Shown here piece by piece: positions 10,504 through 22,593 of a stretch of DNA of 64,000 nt; the first letter of the stretch is position 1; every line of letters begins with the position of its first letter. The translations under genes and the position numbers were made by a program. This stretch comes from Fremontodendron californicum (taxonomy: Eukaryota; Streptophyta; Magnoliopsida; Malvales; Malvaceae), in assembly GCA_030761205.1 (NCBI GenBank), contig JAULJL010000027.1:9305001-9369000 (forward strand). The letters run 5' to 3'. A model generated the notes under the pieces. It was not told where the DNA came from. It was given only the letters and a program-made list of their open reading frames with translations, and did no database searches.

Positions 10504-12951
10504 TGATTTTCTTGAAATCTTGGATGAATTTTGTCTATACGTGATCCACCCTTCACGGTGAGGGAGAACCCGCTTGAGTGAGGTGAAGGAAAAAAATACA
10601 TGCAGAGAAAAAGATGACTTAATTCCTCTTGAAATAAAGGGTCGAGGGTATGAAAACGACCTCGAAAAAGAAATGGAGTCGTCACCAATATTTTTTGGCT
10701 AGGTGTGATCAGCCACCAATTAAAACCGATTTTTATAAAACATTTTAAAATTAATTAAAATATTTTTAAAACTAATTTTTGTAGTCTGCGCTTTGAACCA
10801 GAGAAAAACAAGTGCGGGTTCGGGAATCGGTTACGTGAGGCGAAAGATTAGCACCCCCACAACGCCCGTATAAAACGGTACCTTATTAGTCGTGTGTTAT
10901 CTCGAGTCTCGGTGAAAAGTCGGTTTTAAAATTGGTGTTTGTAAATAATTCCCTTAAAAATTTATTTTTTATTTGAAAATAATCCGAAATTCGCTAGCAT
11001 AAAATTTTCCATATTTTTCGGCAGACTCAGCAAAATATGGGATTTTTCCTTTAAAACTCTCCGAATCATCTTCATTTTAAAAAGAATACTCTGTTATTAA
11101 TGATAATTGATGATATCCTCATCGGCAGACCAGTAGAGAATTCATGAATTATTTTAACTCGGGAATAATCTTGATTTATGAAAAATACCATTTGTTTTTC
11201 AATGTGTTTCAAAACTCATAGAAAATGACCATGAATATGCAAAAATGCTACTAAGATAAAAATTAAATAAGCATGCTCATTTATCATGATATGACAAACA
11301 TTTTATTATGACCTAGTAAAAGAAATAATGACATGACAAATTATTGACATAGCATACAAAATGACATGTGAATGAAATCGACATGGCATATAGATGACGT
11401 GGCATAAGAATGAATGTCATGTGAATGAAATCGACATGGCATACAAAATGACATGGCATATGGATGACATGGCATAAGAACGAATGCTATGTGAATGAAA
11501 TCAACATGGCATAAAATGGTGACATGGCATATGGATGACACGGCATAAGAATGAATGTCATGTGAATGAAATCGACATGGCATAAATAATGACGTGGCAT
11601 AGGTAACATGGCATATGAATGAATATCATGTGAATGAAATCGACATGGCATACAATATGACATGGCATATGGATGACACGGCATAAGAATGAATGTCATG
11701 TGAATGAAATCGACATGGCATAAATAATGACATGGCATAGGTAACATGGCATATAAATGAATATCATGTGAATGAAATCGACATGATATACAATATGACA
11801 TGGCATACAGATGACATGGCATAAGAATGAATGCTATGAGAATGAAATCGATATGGAATAAAATGATGATATGGCATATGGATGACACGGCATAAGAATG
11901 AATGTCATGTGAATGAAATCGACATGGCATACAAAATGACATGGCATATGGATGACATGGCATAAGAATGAATGCTATGTGAATGAAATCGGCATAACAT
12001 ACAAAATGACATGGCATACGGATGACATGGCATAAGAATGAATGTCATGTGAATGAAATAGACATGGCATGCTAGATGACATGGCATACATGATGACATG
12101 GCATATGTGACATGGCATAGGTGACATGGCATATATGATGACATGGCATAAGAATGAATGTCATGTGAATGAAATCAACATGGCATACAAAATGACGTAT
12201 TAATGACATGGACAAGTGTCACAGCATGAGGATGAATTTATTTGACAATGACTCAGAATTTATTAATACCAAAATCTTTTCATGTTCCCCGACATTATTT
12301 TTTGGAATTTCGGGTTAGTGCACCCGAACTTTGCCATTTTTCAAATGAGCTCCAATTCCGGATTTTTCTTCACCAATCTCTTCCAAAAATTATAAAACTC
12401 AGATCTAGAAGTTTTCATAATTTTTCGAGCTCATTTGCTATTTTTCCCATAATTTTCTTTGGGATTTTCCAATATTGCCCTTCAACCACCAAAACGTCAG
12501 TTTTAGTCAAAACGGGTCCGATTTTCGGATTTTCTTTTTCCACTTCCTTTGTCCTATACTGAATTTGAGTTAGTCTGAAAACTCCCTGGTTTTACAACCA
12601 AATTCTCCTCCGATTTAGTTTTCCCCAAATTTGCCGGATTAGGTCTTTCTTTGCACTAAATTTTCGCAATCCATCTTCTGAACTCTATATCTTTTGTTGT
12701 AGACCTCGGATTATCAAAATTCTTTCTCCATTTTTCAATTCAACTTCGAATCTTGATTTTGACTGAGAGTTGACTTTTTCAATAGTTGACTTTTTGGGGT
12801 TGATTTTTTTGGAGTTGACTTTTTATGCTGACCTCTGAAACAAAGTCTTGGGGACCCATCTATGGAACGGGAGAAGTCTTTTTGCATTCCGGGAAGTTGA
12901 AAAGGAGAATATGGCCGGTTTAGGGAGCCTGGACAAAATTAGGTGTCTACA
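10504..12951 (-). mobile_element. LTR-B: solo Tat-type LTR, internally shortened, nested in the Gypsy element
   Basis: Read on the minus strand it starts TGTAGACACCTAATTTTG at 12951, then one copy of the 158-bp unit (12350-12470), a 70-bp array (11340-12200) and the conserved LTR-end block (11190-10670). It lacks the CATCCAATGGCC block and most middle sequence of LTR-A, so it is about half as long. ACTTTCT occurs flush at both proposed ends (10497-10503 and 12952-12958). That is 7 bp rather than the usual 5, in pyrimidine-rich DNA, so the left boundary is tentative. The right boundary is firm. Confidence 0.75.
11340..12200 (-). repeat. 70-bp tandem array in LTR-B
   Basis: The phrase GACATGGCATAAGAATGAATG recurs about every 69-70 bp, roughly a dozen times, alternating with CATGTGAATGAAATCGACATGG. 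Long open frames on the minus strand (for example 11487-12017, with recurring MPCRFHSHDIHSY) exist only because the unit lacks stops; I do not regard them as genes. It corresponds in position to the different array at 2640-4500 in LTR-A. Confidence 0.88.
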
Positions 12952-13300
12952 ACTTTCTTTTTTCTTTCTTTAGACTATTCGAATGCCCCTCTCAAGTCTT
13001 GATTTTTTTTTTTAAGAACGGATCAAGAACATTCAAGAACAAATTTTTTTTTAATAGATCAAGAATTCAAGAAGTAGAATTTTGATCTAAACCAATTTCC
13101 AAGAATAAAACCCCAAACGAAACTGCCTAAAACTATAACCCTAGGGCATGGATTGCCTAAAGCTATAACCCCAACACAAGAATGCCTAAAATCCCAAAAT
13201 CTTGTTATTGATTTTGCTGTGATAGTATCTGAAACCCCAAAAAAAAGTAACAAACAACAAATCAAAGCGGTAACTATAGAAAACCTGATTGGAAGCTTAA

Positions 13301-13312
13301 GCTCTGATACCA
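13301..13312 (-). other. Primer binding site (tRNA-Met type) of the Gypsy element
   Basis: The minus strand reads TGGTATCAGAGC, the standard primer site complementary to initiator tRNA-Met, two bases after the 5' LTR end. Confidence 0.93.
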
Positions 13313-13314
13313 AA

Positions 13315-14231
13315 TGATGTGAAACCTTAGGATTGAAACCCTTTGAACCCACTAATAATTTAGGATACCTAACCCAGAAAATCCAAGATTCAGGTAATGA
13401 AAACTTAAACCCAGTGAAATCCTATTTCAAAGAACCTAGATAAGCTAAGCTAGCTAGACCCCAAGAACGCTTGCTTCAAGAACCTAAGTTTGAAGGTGTT
13501 GAACGCCACAAAGAAGAATTCTGTGATAAGTTCTAAGTTCTTTCAAGAAGTAAAAGAGAAAACTCTCGCTGAATAAAATCAGACTTAATTGGTCAAAAGA
13601 TAATTGAAGTAGGCGGCTAGGACATATATTTATAGCCTCCTTACAATTACCCTAATCAGCTAATCTAATAATCCTAGTATAATTGCAAGTCCTTGGCAGC
13701 CAAGGACTCCTCTTCTAATTACATGAGTATTCGGCCAAGCACTGCCAATCCCCTTAAAAATGCCTTGGTCGGCTAGCTCTAATATACTAAGCAATAATAT
13801 GTAAAATATGAGCTGAACATGCTCAAACCTAAACCTAAATAATTAAAAGATATCCATGTTACATAATATAGGCCCAAATGCCTAAGTAATTATAGGACTT
13901 AAAATAAGCCCAAATAAGTCCTCTCTTAGGCGCCACATCATTAAATGAATTGGTCCCCATAATTGACATATCAATTAATGAATGAAAGAATAGACCCACT
14001 TCTTTAAACATGGTGCCACCACTTGTAAGCCCTCTTAATGTGCCACCTTGTGTTCTTGAATCACATGGACCAAACTTGGATGCAAGCCCATCTTGCATGT
14101 TGAAGCCTTTCTTGAATAACTGCAACATGGCCCAAGTGAATTCCACCCATTCTTGCTACGTTTTCTAAATCTTCTTGGATCTTGGCCCATATAAAAATTG
14201 CCATGGGATTTGGCCATCTTGGATCCTAGCA
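13315..14231 (-). repeat. 5' LTR of the 8926-14231 Gypsy element
   Basis: 917 bp with TG...CA ends, next to the primer site and the GAGGT duplication. Small minus-strand frames in it (13859-14146, 14035-14217) mirror those in the other LTR and are not genes. Confidence 0.92.
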
Positions 14232-14448
14232 GAGGTAGAATTTAAACTCTTTGCAAAGAGTTCTAAAAGAACTTTAATTGGACGACTTATGAATCCTTGC
14301 AATTTGATTAGTAAAATTTTGAATTTATCTTTAAATTATTTAAAGATAAATTGGTGGTGATGCATAATTTAATAAAACATTTCTTAATTAAAAAAAAATT
14401 TCAATTAACATGTGCCAATTTTTAATTAGTCAAAATTTTCTCATTCTA

Positions 14449-15725
14449 CACATTTATAAACACAATTAAAAAAAAAAAAAAAACTAATGCTTAAACCCCC
14501 ACTATGTTACAACAACAAAAGGCCATTATCAATTTATAAATCATATGATAAAATTTAAAAAAAAAAACCTCGACATCCTCTATTTGTCTCATGTTTAGAA
14601 CAGAAGAATCTCTCCATCTCTCAACCTAACCCTCGACAGTCTCACCACCATCATTCTCAAATCCTTCACCACCATCGATGTTGCGCTACCGTCATTGTCG
14701 TTGGTCCTTTTCGCCTTCCTTTTTTTTTCTCTCTCTCTCTCTCTCTTTTCTCAGATTTCTCTCTCACATTTTTCTTTTAAAATAACAAATCTAGAGTTTT
14801 CATCTTTTTTTTTTGGTTACCAAGAAAATATGAAGAATATTTTTCTTTAAATGTGTTGTTATAATTGGTTATTTATTTAGATTTATACTCAGTTTGATAA
14901 CTATCAATCAAGGGTTTGCTGTTTTTGAATGCATAAACGTGATGGCTTTGTTGGTAACCAGGACTAGAAATTGTTATTATTATTATTTTTGCGGTTAACA
15001 TGTGATCTTCTCTCCTTTTGGGTCTTTGTGCACACACAAATTTCTCGTCTAAAAATAAGACAAAGAAAATTTATAGTCAAATAATAATTTTATTTATCAG
15101 ACGTGAAAATTACAGTATTTGGGTATTCTTAAAGATCCTCTAATTCTTTTCTTCATAGAAAAACTTGATTGGACTTATTCTTGCTTCAAGGGTCTTTGCA
15201 TACACACAAATTTTGCATCTGAAAATGAGGCAAAGAAAATTTGAAGCCAAATAATAATTTTATTTATCATACGTGAAATTACAGTATTTGGGTATTTTTA
15301 AAGATCCTATCTTCTTCACAGGGAAACTTTGCTTCAAGGGTCTTGGAGACTTAATCTTGAAAATTGCTTTGAATATCTTTAAGACTTGATCTTGAAATTT
15401 TCTACAAGGATTTTTGAGACTTGATCTTACTTCGGGGTCTTTGAGACTTAATCTTACTTTAAGGGTTTTTGAGACTTGATTTTGAATTGATCAATTTGAC
15501 CTTAAGATTAAAGAGTCCTGAAAATCTTGAAATTTGATTTCAAATTTAGGGAATCTTGAAATTTTGGAATTTGATCCAAAATTTATGGATTCTTGGAATT
15601 TGGTCTCAATATAGGGATTCTTGGATCGTTAGACTTTGATCTTCAGATTTTCCTTCTTGGATTTGTTTGTTGGAACTCTAGAGTCTTTAATTCTTCAGAT
15701 ATTCTTTCTCCAAATTGTTTTTAGG
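14449..15725 (+). repeat. 1.27-kb duplicated block, copy 2
   Basis: Direct copy of 7048-8312. Differences include a longer A-run at the start (14470-14482), a CT-dinucleotide expansion (14727-14744) and scattered substitutions. Once the nested Gypsy element is removed, the two copies were about 0.8 kb apart. The gap 14237-14448 holds only AT-rich sequence with a short palindrome (ACTCTTTGCAAAGAGT). No gene. Confidence 0.7.
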
Positions 15726-15818
15726 TACCTAACTGATAGAAGGTGTATAGTTCAGGAGATAAATATATAATGAATCCAATATTTTATTAATACAATTAAA
15801 TGACAGATTTTCATCAAT

Positions 15819-16274
15819 TAGGGATGAGCATTCGGTCGGTTCGGTTCTAAAATTTTGAAAATCGATTAAACCGATTAAACTTATAAAATCGATCGAACCA
15901 ACCGACAAAGAATCCTAAAATCAAAAAAACCAAAACTAACTTAAGTCGGTCTTTTTTATCAGTTTTAACTATTTAAAAAATAATTTATTTATAATATATT
16001 ATTATATAATATAAATGATATATTATATTTATATAATAATTTAAATTATTATATAAATACATTTTATTTATATTATATATAAATAAAATTAAAACGGTCG
16101 GTTTGTTCGGTCTATTCGATTATCAATTTTAAAAACCGATAAGCTACCAAACTAACCGAATAAACTGATTTTCATAACCGATTCATTTCAAAATCGAATA
16201 AATCGAACCGAATTAACCAAATTTGATCGGTTCGGTCGGTTAAATCGGTTCAAACCGATTAATGCTCCCCCCTA
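15819..16274. mobile_element. hAT-type MITE (456 bp)
   Basis: Ends are TAGGGATGAGCATTCGGT on the left and AATGCTCCCCCCTA on the right, imperfect inverted repeats. Flanked by 8-bp TCATCAAT (15811-15818) and TCACCAAT (16275-16282), one mismatch. The subterminal parts are full of CGGTTCGGT/AACCGA words and the centre is AT-rich. Non-coding. Confidence 0.88.
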
Positions 16275-16483
16275 TCACCAATTTCATTACTTTATTTAAA
16301 AAATCAGCAAAATTAAAAATGCAATGGTAAAATTTAATGAAATTGAAGTAATAAAAGAAAAAATATTGGTGCATAATACAATAGCAAATTTGATCTTAAT
16401 CCATTAATAATTATACCATGGACAAATATATTAAAAATGTATGTATGAAGAAAAAGACTAATACATTTAAAATCAAACGATTT

Positions 16484-16575
16484 TTTATTTTTATTTTTAT
16501 TGGGGATATTAAGAGGATTCGAACCTAATTTTTTAGCAAAATAAAGCATGCACAATTATTGATCTAAATGCTCGG
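16484..16575 (-). mobile_element. Possible SINE remnant with pol III B-box-like motif
   Basis: The minus strand has GGTTCGAATCC, which fits the B-box consensus, followed by an A-rich tail (CAATAAAAATAAAAATAAAA). No clear A box or target duplication, so this is weak. Confidence 0.3.
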
Positions 16576-17403
16576 ATGCAAGAAAATAATAAAATTATTG
16601 AAATTTGATTTATACCCATCATGTTTTATTTGTTTGTAGCATGTGAATTCACGTTTATTAAGAAAGCGAATGTGAATCTTCAAAAATTGGATTTTAAGAA
16701 AGTCACAAGAAGTGATTCCTAATAAACATTTAGGTGAGAAAATTCCTCTAAATGTTGTTAGTATTGGATATTTAGAAGATTTTTCAATACAAAGAATTCC
16801 CATTTACTTATCAAATGAAATAAACAAATTTGTTTTTTAAAAAAGAGTAAAAAAAAGTTGATAAAGAAATAAAATGATTTTGATTGTAATAAAAGAAATT
16901 AAGGGAATTAAATTTAAGACAATTTAATCAAAGGTAATGGATAGTATGTGATTAATTGATACTGTTTTTAAACGAATGTTGTGGGGGGGGGGTGTTGATA
17001 CATTTCCAACACCTAATCATATTTTCGAACTCAAACTCTGTTATATTGTAGATAATGTTTTTTAATAAATCTTAATTTTAAAATTTTATTAAGAATATAA
17101 ATTTTCTTAGATGAGTAATCACATTGAAACAAGAAAGATTGATAACTATTCTTATGTGTTTTAAAACCATCGAAGCAGACAGATTTTTGGACCCGAACGT
17201 TACACCAGCTGAATTACACGAACAACTAAATCGATTAAAAAGACAACAAACACTAAAGTGCAATTTCGCTAAAATACAAATACATCTGACATTCGTATAT
17301 AATCTTTTAAGGGGATAATGGAAATAAATGAACAAATAATTAACAACAAGACATTTTCATTTTAACTTACACAAATTTAGCCAAGTTTTGACTCTTATTT
17401 TAA

Positions 17404-17404
17404 T

Positions 17405-17452
<48 letters not shown>
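17404..17452. repeat. CA/TA dinucleotide microsatellite
   Basis: A short (CA)n run followed by an uninterrupted (TA)n run, about 45 bp downstream of the gene 1 stop codon. Potentially length-polymorphic. Confidence 0.95.
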
Positions 17453-17453
<1 letters not shown>

Positions 17454-17494
17454 CTTAACTTTCAAATCTAAATCCAGTTTCTAATTGATCCTTG

Positions 17495-20400
17495 CTAGAC
17501 ACCGCAATAAGCTGAAAGAGCGCATTCAGCAGTTTGGCCAGCCTCGGTGTAAAGGAATCCCAAAAATTGGTCGTGGGTAAAGGGTTTAAAGAGCAAGGGA
17601 TGTTGTTCATCCACTAGCTCTTCGGGCGCCTTTATTGTGTATCCGGCTTTTGGGATCGAAAATAGTCCCGTTGAGTATCTTGTCTGGTTTCCCTTCATCA
17701 TCACACGATGAAACGCCGAGTGCATGTGACCATTTAACCATGCCTGCAAATTTATTTATATATGATACAAACTTAACTTCAGTACAAAAAATGTTTATTT
17801 AGTAGATTGTTTTTTCTATCCAATAAATATTGTTTTAGTTTGACTTTTAATTATTTTTTTCTTTCAATTTTTACTTTATTTTATTTTAAATACAATATTT
17901 TCGTTATACGTGCATTACACATGAATGATTTAATATATGAATGTCATTAATTTAGAAACATATTTTAAAAGAAGATGTGAAACAATTAAAAAATAACAAA
18001 AAAATAAAATTCACTTCAACTTGATATTGAATATTAAGACATAATTAATCGTAAGTTATGCAATATTATTTTATTTATACTAACAAATTACAATATTGTA
18101 AGTTGTTGTCACAATGTAGTAATCAATAAAGTTTATTTTAGTATTTATAAAGAATTTACTAAAATTACTTTTAATATCAAATCTTGATATCTTAGAAATC
18201 TACCAATACAAATTTTAATCATAAGTTACAAAAATACGTTACAATAAGAGTATGTATACCTAACAAACTTGCACTTAAGGGTATAATGTTAATCAACTAG
18301 TTGTTTTTTGTAGTTTCTTAAATCTTGAAATATCTACCTCAATTAACTTTGGTTTCTTATTATTATTATTTGATGAAGAACGAAAGTAAGAATATAAAAT
18401 TAATAAGGTATGACATACCTTAAACAACTGTCAAAAATATATTTTTATATCTCGAAGGTAAACCATAAACTTCGTTTAATCCATTTCTTTAGACTTCAAA
18501 ATTTACAGTAATATATATATTTTTTAATTTTTTAATTAGAATCAGCTTATATTTTTTTTATTTGATGAGCACTTAATTATTTAGTATAAGTCGTATAAAA
18601 AAAATTCATCATCTAGCTCATACTGTAATTAAATCATAAGTCATAAAATTCATACTATTATGATATATTTATGATATATTTTAATTTAAAAGTATTACCT
18701 AGGCAAATAACTTATAGGTTATATGTAATTTCTTATGATATTTTTACAAGAAGTTTAGGCTTGTTTCTCTCTTTCATTTTAAATTATAAATTATAAAATT
18801 CATACTATTATGATATATTTATTATATATTTTCATTTAAAAGTATTACCTAGGCAAAATAACTTAGAGGTTATAGGTCATTCTCCTATGGTATTTTTAGA
18901 AGAAGTTTAGGCTCATTTCTCTCTTTCATTTTAAAGATGTCCCTAAGAATAATAATATTTGGTTTAGTTGCTATCCTTATTTTCTTTTTTTTTTTTTGAT
19001 AATTGGGTAAGGGGAGGGGTTGCTTGGGTTTGAACCCAAGACTTCATGCCCCCAAGTCTCTTGGCCACTCAGCCAAGAGCTTGTTGGCAGTTGCTATCCT
19101 TATTTTCACTAACACTACACAGTACAGTTTTTTTTTTTTAGATAAAACAACATAACCGTTTATTTTAATAAAGAGTTCAATTTAATAAGGAAATAAGTAA
19201 TAAGAAGAAGAGCATCTTGGATTTTTGAAGGTGAAGAAACTCTCTACCTATTTCCAATTAATTTTAAATTGGATGTCTCATAAAAATTTCAAAAAATTTC
19301 TTTGTTTTGTGCTTTTATGTTTTTATTTTATTATTTTAGTCTATATGCTCAATTTAAACAATCAATGTTTGTCTTTCACCTTTTTTGTTTTTTTTTTTCT
19401 TCACCTTCAATAAAAATTTAATTAGATCGCTTTTTCAAACTCATTATTGTATCAAATGAATCGTCTTATTTTTTTTGTATTTTGATAGCATTTAATCTAG
19501 TAATTACAATTGATATATTATCAAAGTAAATAATCAATAAGTTGACATACACTATTAAATAAAATCATTCCAATTTTTTACTTTAAACATTGGTTTAATT
19601 TCAATAAATATATGTTTACTCTCTTTACAAAATTTTAATATATATATATATATATCGAAACTAAAGAGACCAACTTAATTTTAATTTATTTACTCTCTTT
19701 ACAAAATTTTATGTTTTTGTCGGTTTTATGAAAATTAAAATCTTTATATGTTACTTCAAATCATATAATATAACATAAATGTCAAAATATAATATTAAAG
19801 GAAAACTACAGAGAAAGATCCTGTGATTTGAGGCAGAATAAATTTGCCTCCTGAGATTTAAATCTTGACACATTATTCTGCTAGTTTCAATATACTTAGA
19901 TTGTTAACCCAATTTTAATTTTGTTTAGAACTTTTTCTTGTTATTCTTCCTTCAATTTTCACTTTCTTCTCGACTATTACATCCATTATTTTAGCAATCT
20001 TCCTACAGCTATTACCAATTATTAGCCATCAAATCCAACTTTAACCATGTAGTTATTACCAATTAATTTATTAAAATATTTAAAATATCCATAGCCAAAG
20101 TTAAAAAATATACTGCAAAAACATAACCCAAACATTATTTATGGAATGGAGAAATAGTTTATTATATATAAAGTCAGAAGGGTAAATTAAGCAAAATACG
20201 AAAAGTGACATTTTGATTGGGACAAGTTTTATGGGACGGTGAAATGGTTAATTATATATATCACAAGGGTAAGTTAAGCAAAATAATGAAGAGTGACATT
20301 TCACAATCTATACTATCTATACTACTATATTAAAAAAATCCCCTAAGGGGATCAATACTTGCCACGTTGTTAATCTTTTTTGCTTGACACGTGGCAAGCA

Positions 20401-20737
20401 TTTTTATTTTTATTTATTTTTTGTTTTTTAGTTTTAATTTCTAATTTTTTAGTTTATATTAATTTGTTTTAGTTTTAAATGATGTATTTAATTTAATGGG
20501 ATCAATCCGCACGTTGACTCACGGGTCGATTTAAGATCCGTACCCAACCCGTTCGGAAAAAAAAAATTAAAAAGAATTTTAAGTTTTTTTAGTTTTATTT
20601 TTAAATGATTTATTTAAAAGAATTGATCCGAACATTGACTCGCGGGTTGATTTAGGATTCGTACTCGACCCGCTCGAAAAAAAGTTTAAAAAAGAAAAAA
20701 CGAACTTGCTGCTAATCAGAGTAAGAAAGCCGATCAA

Positions 20738-20769
<32 letters not shown>

Positions 20770-22512
20770 TGAATAATTAAATATGCAAAATAAAATATAA
20801 AAAAAAAGTTAGTAGTTCATTAATTTAACAAAAAAAAAAAATTGCTGCTAAATTATGTAAGAAAGTCGACCTAACAAGAGTATAAAATACAAACTGTAAT
20901 TTTATTTGGTTATTTATTATTTTTTTACCTCCTATATAAAAAATATACACTATACATATAAATAACAATTGAAAATATATTTGTATTACGTAATTTATAA
21001 ATAAATAATTATCATAAATTTAATTTTTATAATTAACAAAATATAATTATATTAATATTAATATTATTAAACATTAAAAATTAAATAAATGATTATTATT
21101 TAATAAAATTTAATTTAATTTAATTTAAAATTAATTATTATTATTAATTAATTAAAAAATTATAAAAAAATTTGAAAAACCCCAGTGAAACGGGGCTTAA
21201 TTCTAGTTTTAAGTAAAAACAGTGACAACAGAATGGAAGAAGAAAAGTATATTTTTGAAACTAAATTTTCGATTATTTTTTAGCTTCTCAATCATAAGAT
21301 TTTGTCCAACCTATATTTCAAAGTTTAATAAACATTTGAACATCATCTTAAATATAAACTTTAAGTTATATTTGTTTACTTTCTCTCTCTTTTTTGTTTT
21401 TTTTTCTTTAAACAGGTTTATTTTAAGAGAAATTATTTGATTTACTGTCAGTAAAATTTTAGATTTCATAAAAGGAATTGGGTATAATAAAAAAAATTAA
21501 TTAAAAAAAAGTAACACATGTGGTAAATTTTTAATCCGTTTATAGACTTAAAAAATTTCACCTTCAATATATTAAATACAAACTCTTACTCAAAATAGGA
21601 ATGGGAAATTAAGGGACTTACATTGATAGAATCCCCAATCATCACGATGAAAGAGCCTGGGGAAGGTTTGACAAGGATCCATTCGCCATCCTTGGTTCGA
21701 ACCTCTAATCCATCGACATCATTTTGGTACAATATGGTCACTATATTCTTATCCGTGTGACCATATAGTCCAAGCTTTGTCTCAGTGGTTTCAGCCCCTT
21801 TATATTTCATGAGTCTAAGAAGGTCATAATTCGACTCCATGTGCTCATCCATGTATTTCCCAAGACTTAAGCTCTCCAAAATCATCCTCCTAACCATTCG
21901 TTCTAATCGCAACATTTGTTTCGACAAAGATTGTATCGATTCGCTGCAAAAATCGAAAAGGAAAAAGATCAATTTAAAGAGTGATCACTCGCATAGTTTT
22001 GTTGCAAATTAACAAAATTATTAACATGATTTTATATATGATCGATGTTTCTTATAATAGAAAATTTGGTAATTTTGTTTTTTGTTGCGAAAATTAGAGT
22101 TGTTATAGAATTAAAACCTGAAAGCTGCATTTCCTTTGGGGGGCCATAAGATGTTAGACAGGCCTTCTACATTCTGGATGAGGTTTGGTTCATCAATGCC
22201 AAAGCTTTCATATAGTGGCGACCTATCAGGGTGTTCCCCGAGATATCCATGATAAGGCTTCTCAGAAACATTGAGCTTTTTGGTTTCAAATGGGAGATCA
22301 AACACGTCTTTCAATGCTCTAAATACTGCTTCTCGAAGCTCTAGATTAGGAACTTCATCGACCAAAGCTTCAAAGCAACCGAATTCTTGGAGTGCCTTTC
22401 GGACTCGAACTTTCACTGAATCCCATTCAGGGGTGCCTTGCTTCAGGTCTTTGTTAGAGAAATCTATGATTGGAAGCCTAAGTGGTGTGTCGCAACTTAT
22501 TTCTTCTCCCAT
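17495..22512 (-). CDS. AOP1-like: Gene 1: AOP1-like 2-oxoglutarate/Fe(II)-dependent dioxygenase, three exons
   Basis: Exons 22118-22512, 21622-21943 and 17495-17743 join in frame (395+322+249 nt) to 321 codons plus a TAG stop. The introns have GT...AG ends: intron 1 is 174 bp, intron 2 is 3.9 kb. The N-terminal part (about residues 10-110, LPIIDFSNKDLK) is the DIOX_N region. The catalytic fold follows, with H194 and D196 (GHTDKN) and H251 (FHRV) as iron ligands and R261/S263 (RYS) binding 2-oxoglutarate. The ending KAPEELVDE...YCGV is typical of the AOP group, named after the Arabidopsis enzymes that modify glucosinolate side chains. A soluble cytosolic oxygenase is expected; the substrate cannot be read from the sequence. 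The start ATG follows a TATA box by about 75 bp. Nothing is broken, so it is probably functional. Its paralogue is at 46703-48668. Confidence 0.95.
18639..18938 (-). repeat. 150-bp tandem duplication in intron 2 of gene 1
   Basis: Two adjacent copies of about 150 bp, recognised by CATACTATTATGATATATTT (18651 and 18801), GTATTACCTAGGCAAA and TTCTCTCTTTCATTTTAAA. They differ by a few substitutions. Confidence 0.88.
18985..19088 (-). mobile_element. tRNA-derived SINE in intron 2 of gene 1
   Basis: On the minus strand: A box TTGGCTGAGTGGCC (19063-19076), B box GGGTTCAAACCC (19026-19037) and a poly(A) end seen as T-run 18985-18997. It is bracketed by a perfect 19-bp target duplication AGTTGCTATCCTTATTTTC (18966-18984 and 19089-19107). 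About 104 bp, young or well conserved. It is in the same orientation as the gene. Confidence 0.93.
20136..20310. repeat. About 90-bp imperfect tandem pair
   Basis: GGGTAAATTAAGCAAAATA with GTGACATTT recurs once about 90 bp later as GGGTAAGTTAAGCAAAATA. It sits directly left of the Helitron end, in gene 1 intron 2. Confidence 0.6.
20316..21206 (+). mobile_element. Non-autonomous Helitron in intron 2 of gene 1
   Basis: Starts TCTATACTACTATATTAAA, a classic plant Helitron 5' end, and ends CTAG. The 3' end is preceded, 9 bp away, by a hairpin CCCC-A-GT-GAA-AC-GGGG (21180-21195). It sits between A (20315) and T (21207), as Helitrons do. No Rep or helicase is present. It contains two units of a GC-richer phrase (GCACGTTGACTCACGGGTCG, near 20500 and 20620) that is greatly amplified in the related element at 49790-51696. 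Confidence 0.88.
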
Positions 22513-22584
22513 GGCGTGGTAAACAACAATGGCAGATGTAGGTCCTTTCTTTGGCTTAATTAAGCTAGCATTTCAATTAAAATG

Positions 22585-22593
22585 CTTATATAG
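22585..22593 (-). promoter_or_regulatory. TATA box of gene 1
   Basis: Minus strand CTATATAAG, about 75 bp upstream of the start codon at 22512. The spacing suits a short 5' leader. Predicted only. Confidence 0.55.

Larger units (their letters stand above)
8926..14231 (-). mobile_element. Non-autonomous Ty3-Gypsy retrotransposon with nested LTR-B
   Basis: Two matching LTRs, 8926-9830 and 13315-14231, are flanked by a perfect 5-bp target duplication GAGGT (8921-8925 and 14232-14236). On the minus strand a tRNA-Met-type primer site lies two bases after the 5' LTR, and a purine tract abuts the 3' LTR. Removing the nested LTR-B leaves only about 1 kb of internal sequence. That holds a Lys/Glu-rich frame with a short Gypsy pol-like segment, so the element cannot have encoded its own machinery and was probably mobilised by a relative. 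The identification is structural and strong; the lineage within Gypsy is uncertain. Confidence 0.92.
16283..17494. other. 3' flank of gene 1, no gene recognised
   Basis: AT-rich with a G-run at about 16983-16992 and an unremarkable 64-codon plus-strand frame at 17124-17318 that I could not assign. A SINE-like scrap lies within it (16484-16575). Confidence 0.4.

Noticed and set aside
11341..12144. Long minus-strand frames (80, 176 and 79 codons) with recurring HSHDIHSY words
   Set aside because: They are translations of the 70-bp array in LTR-B, overlap in different frames and have no domain.
12242..12562. 106-codon plus-strand frame
   Set aside because: Lies on the antisense of LTR-B; similar frames appear at 59933-60439 for the same reason.
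17124..17318. 64-codon plus-strand frame (ADRFLDPNVTPAELHEQL)
   Set aside because: Short, no recognised family, and overlaps an equal-length antisense frame; left as unassigned.
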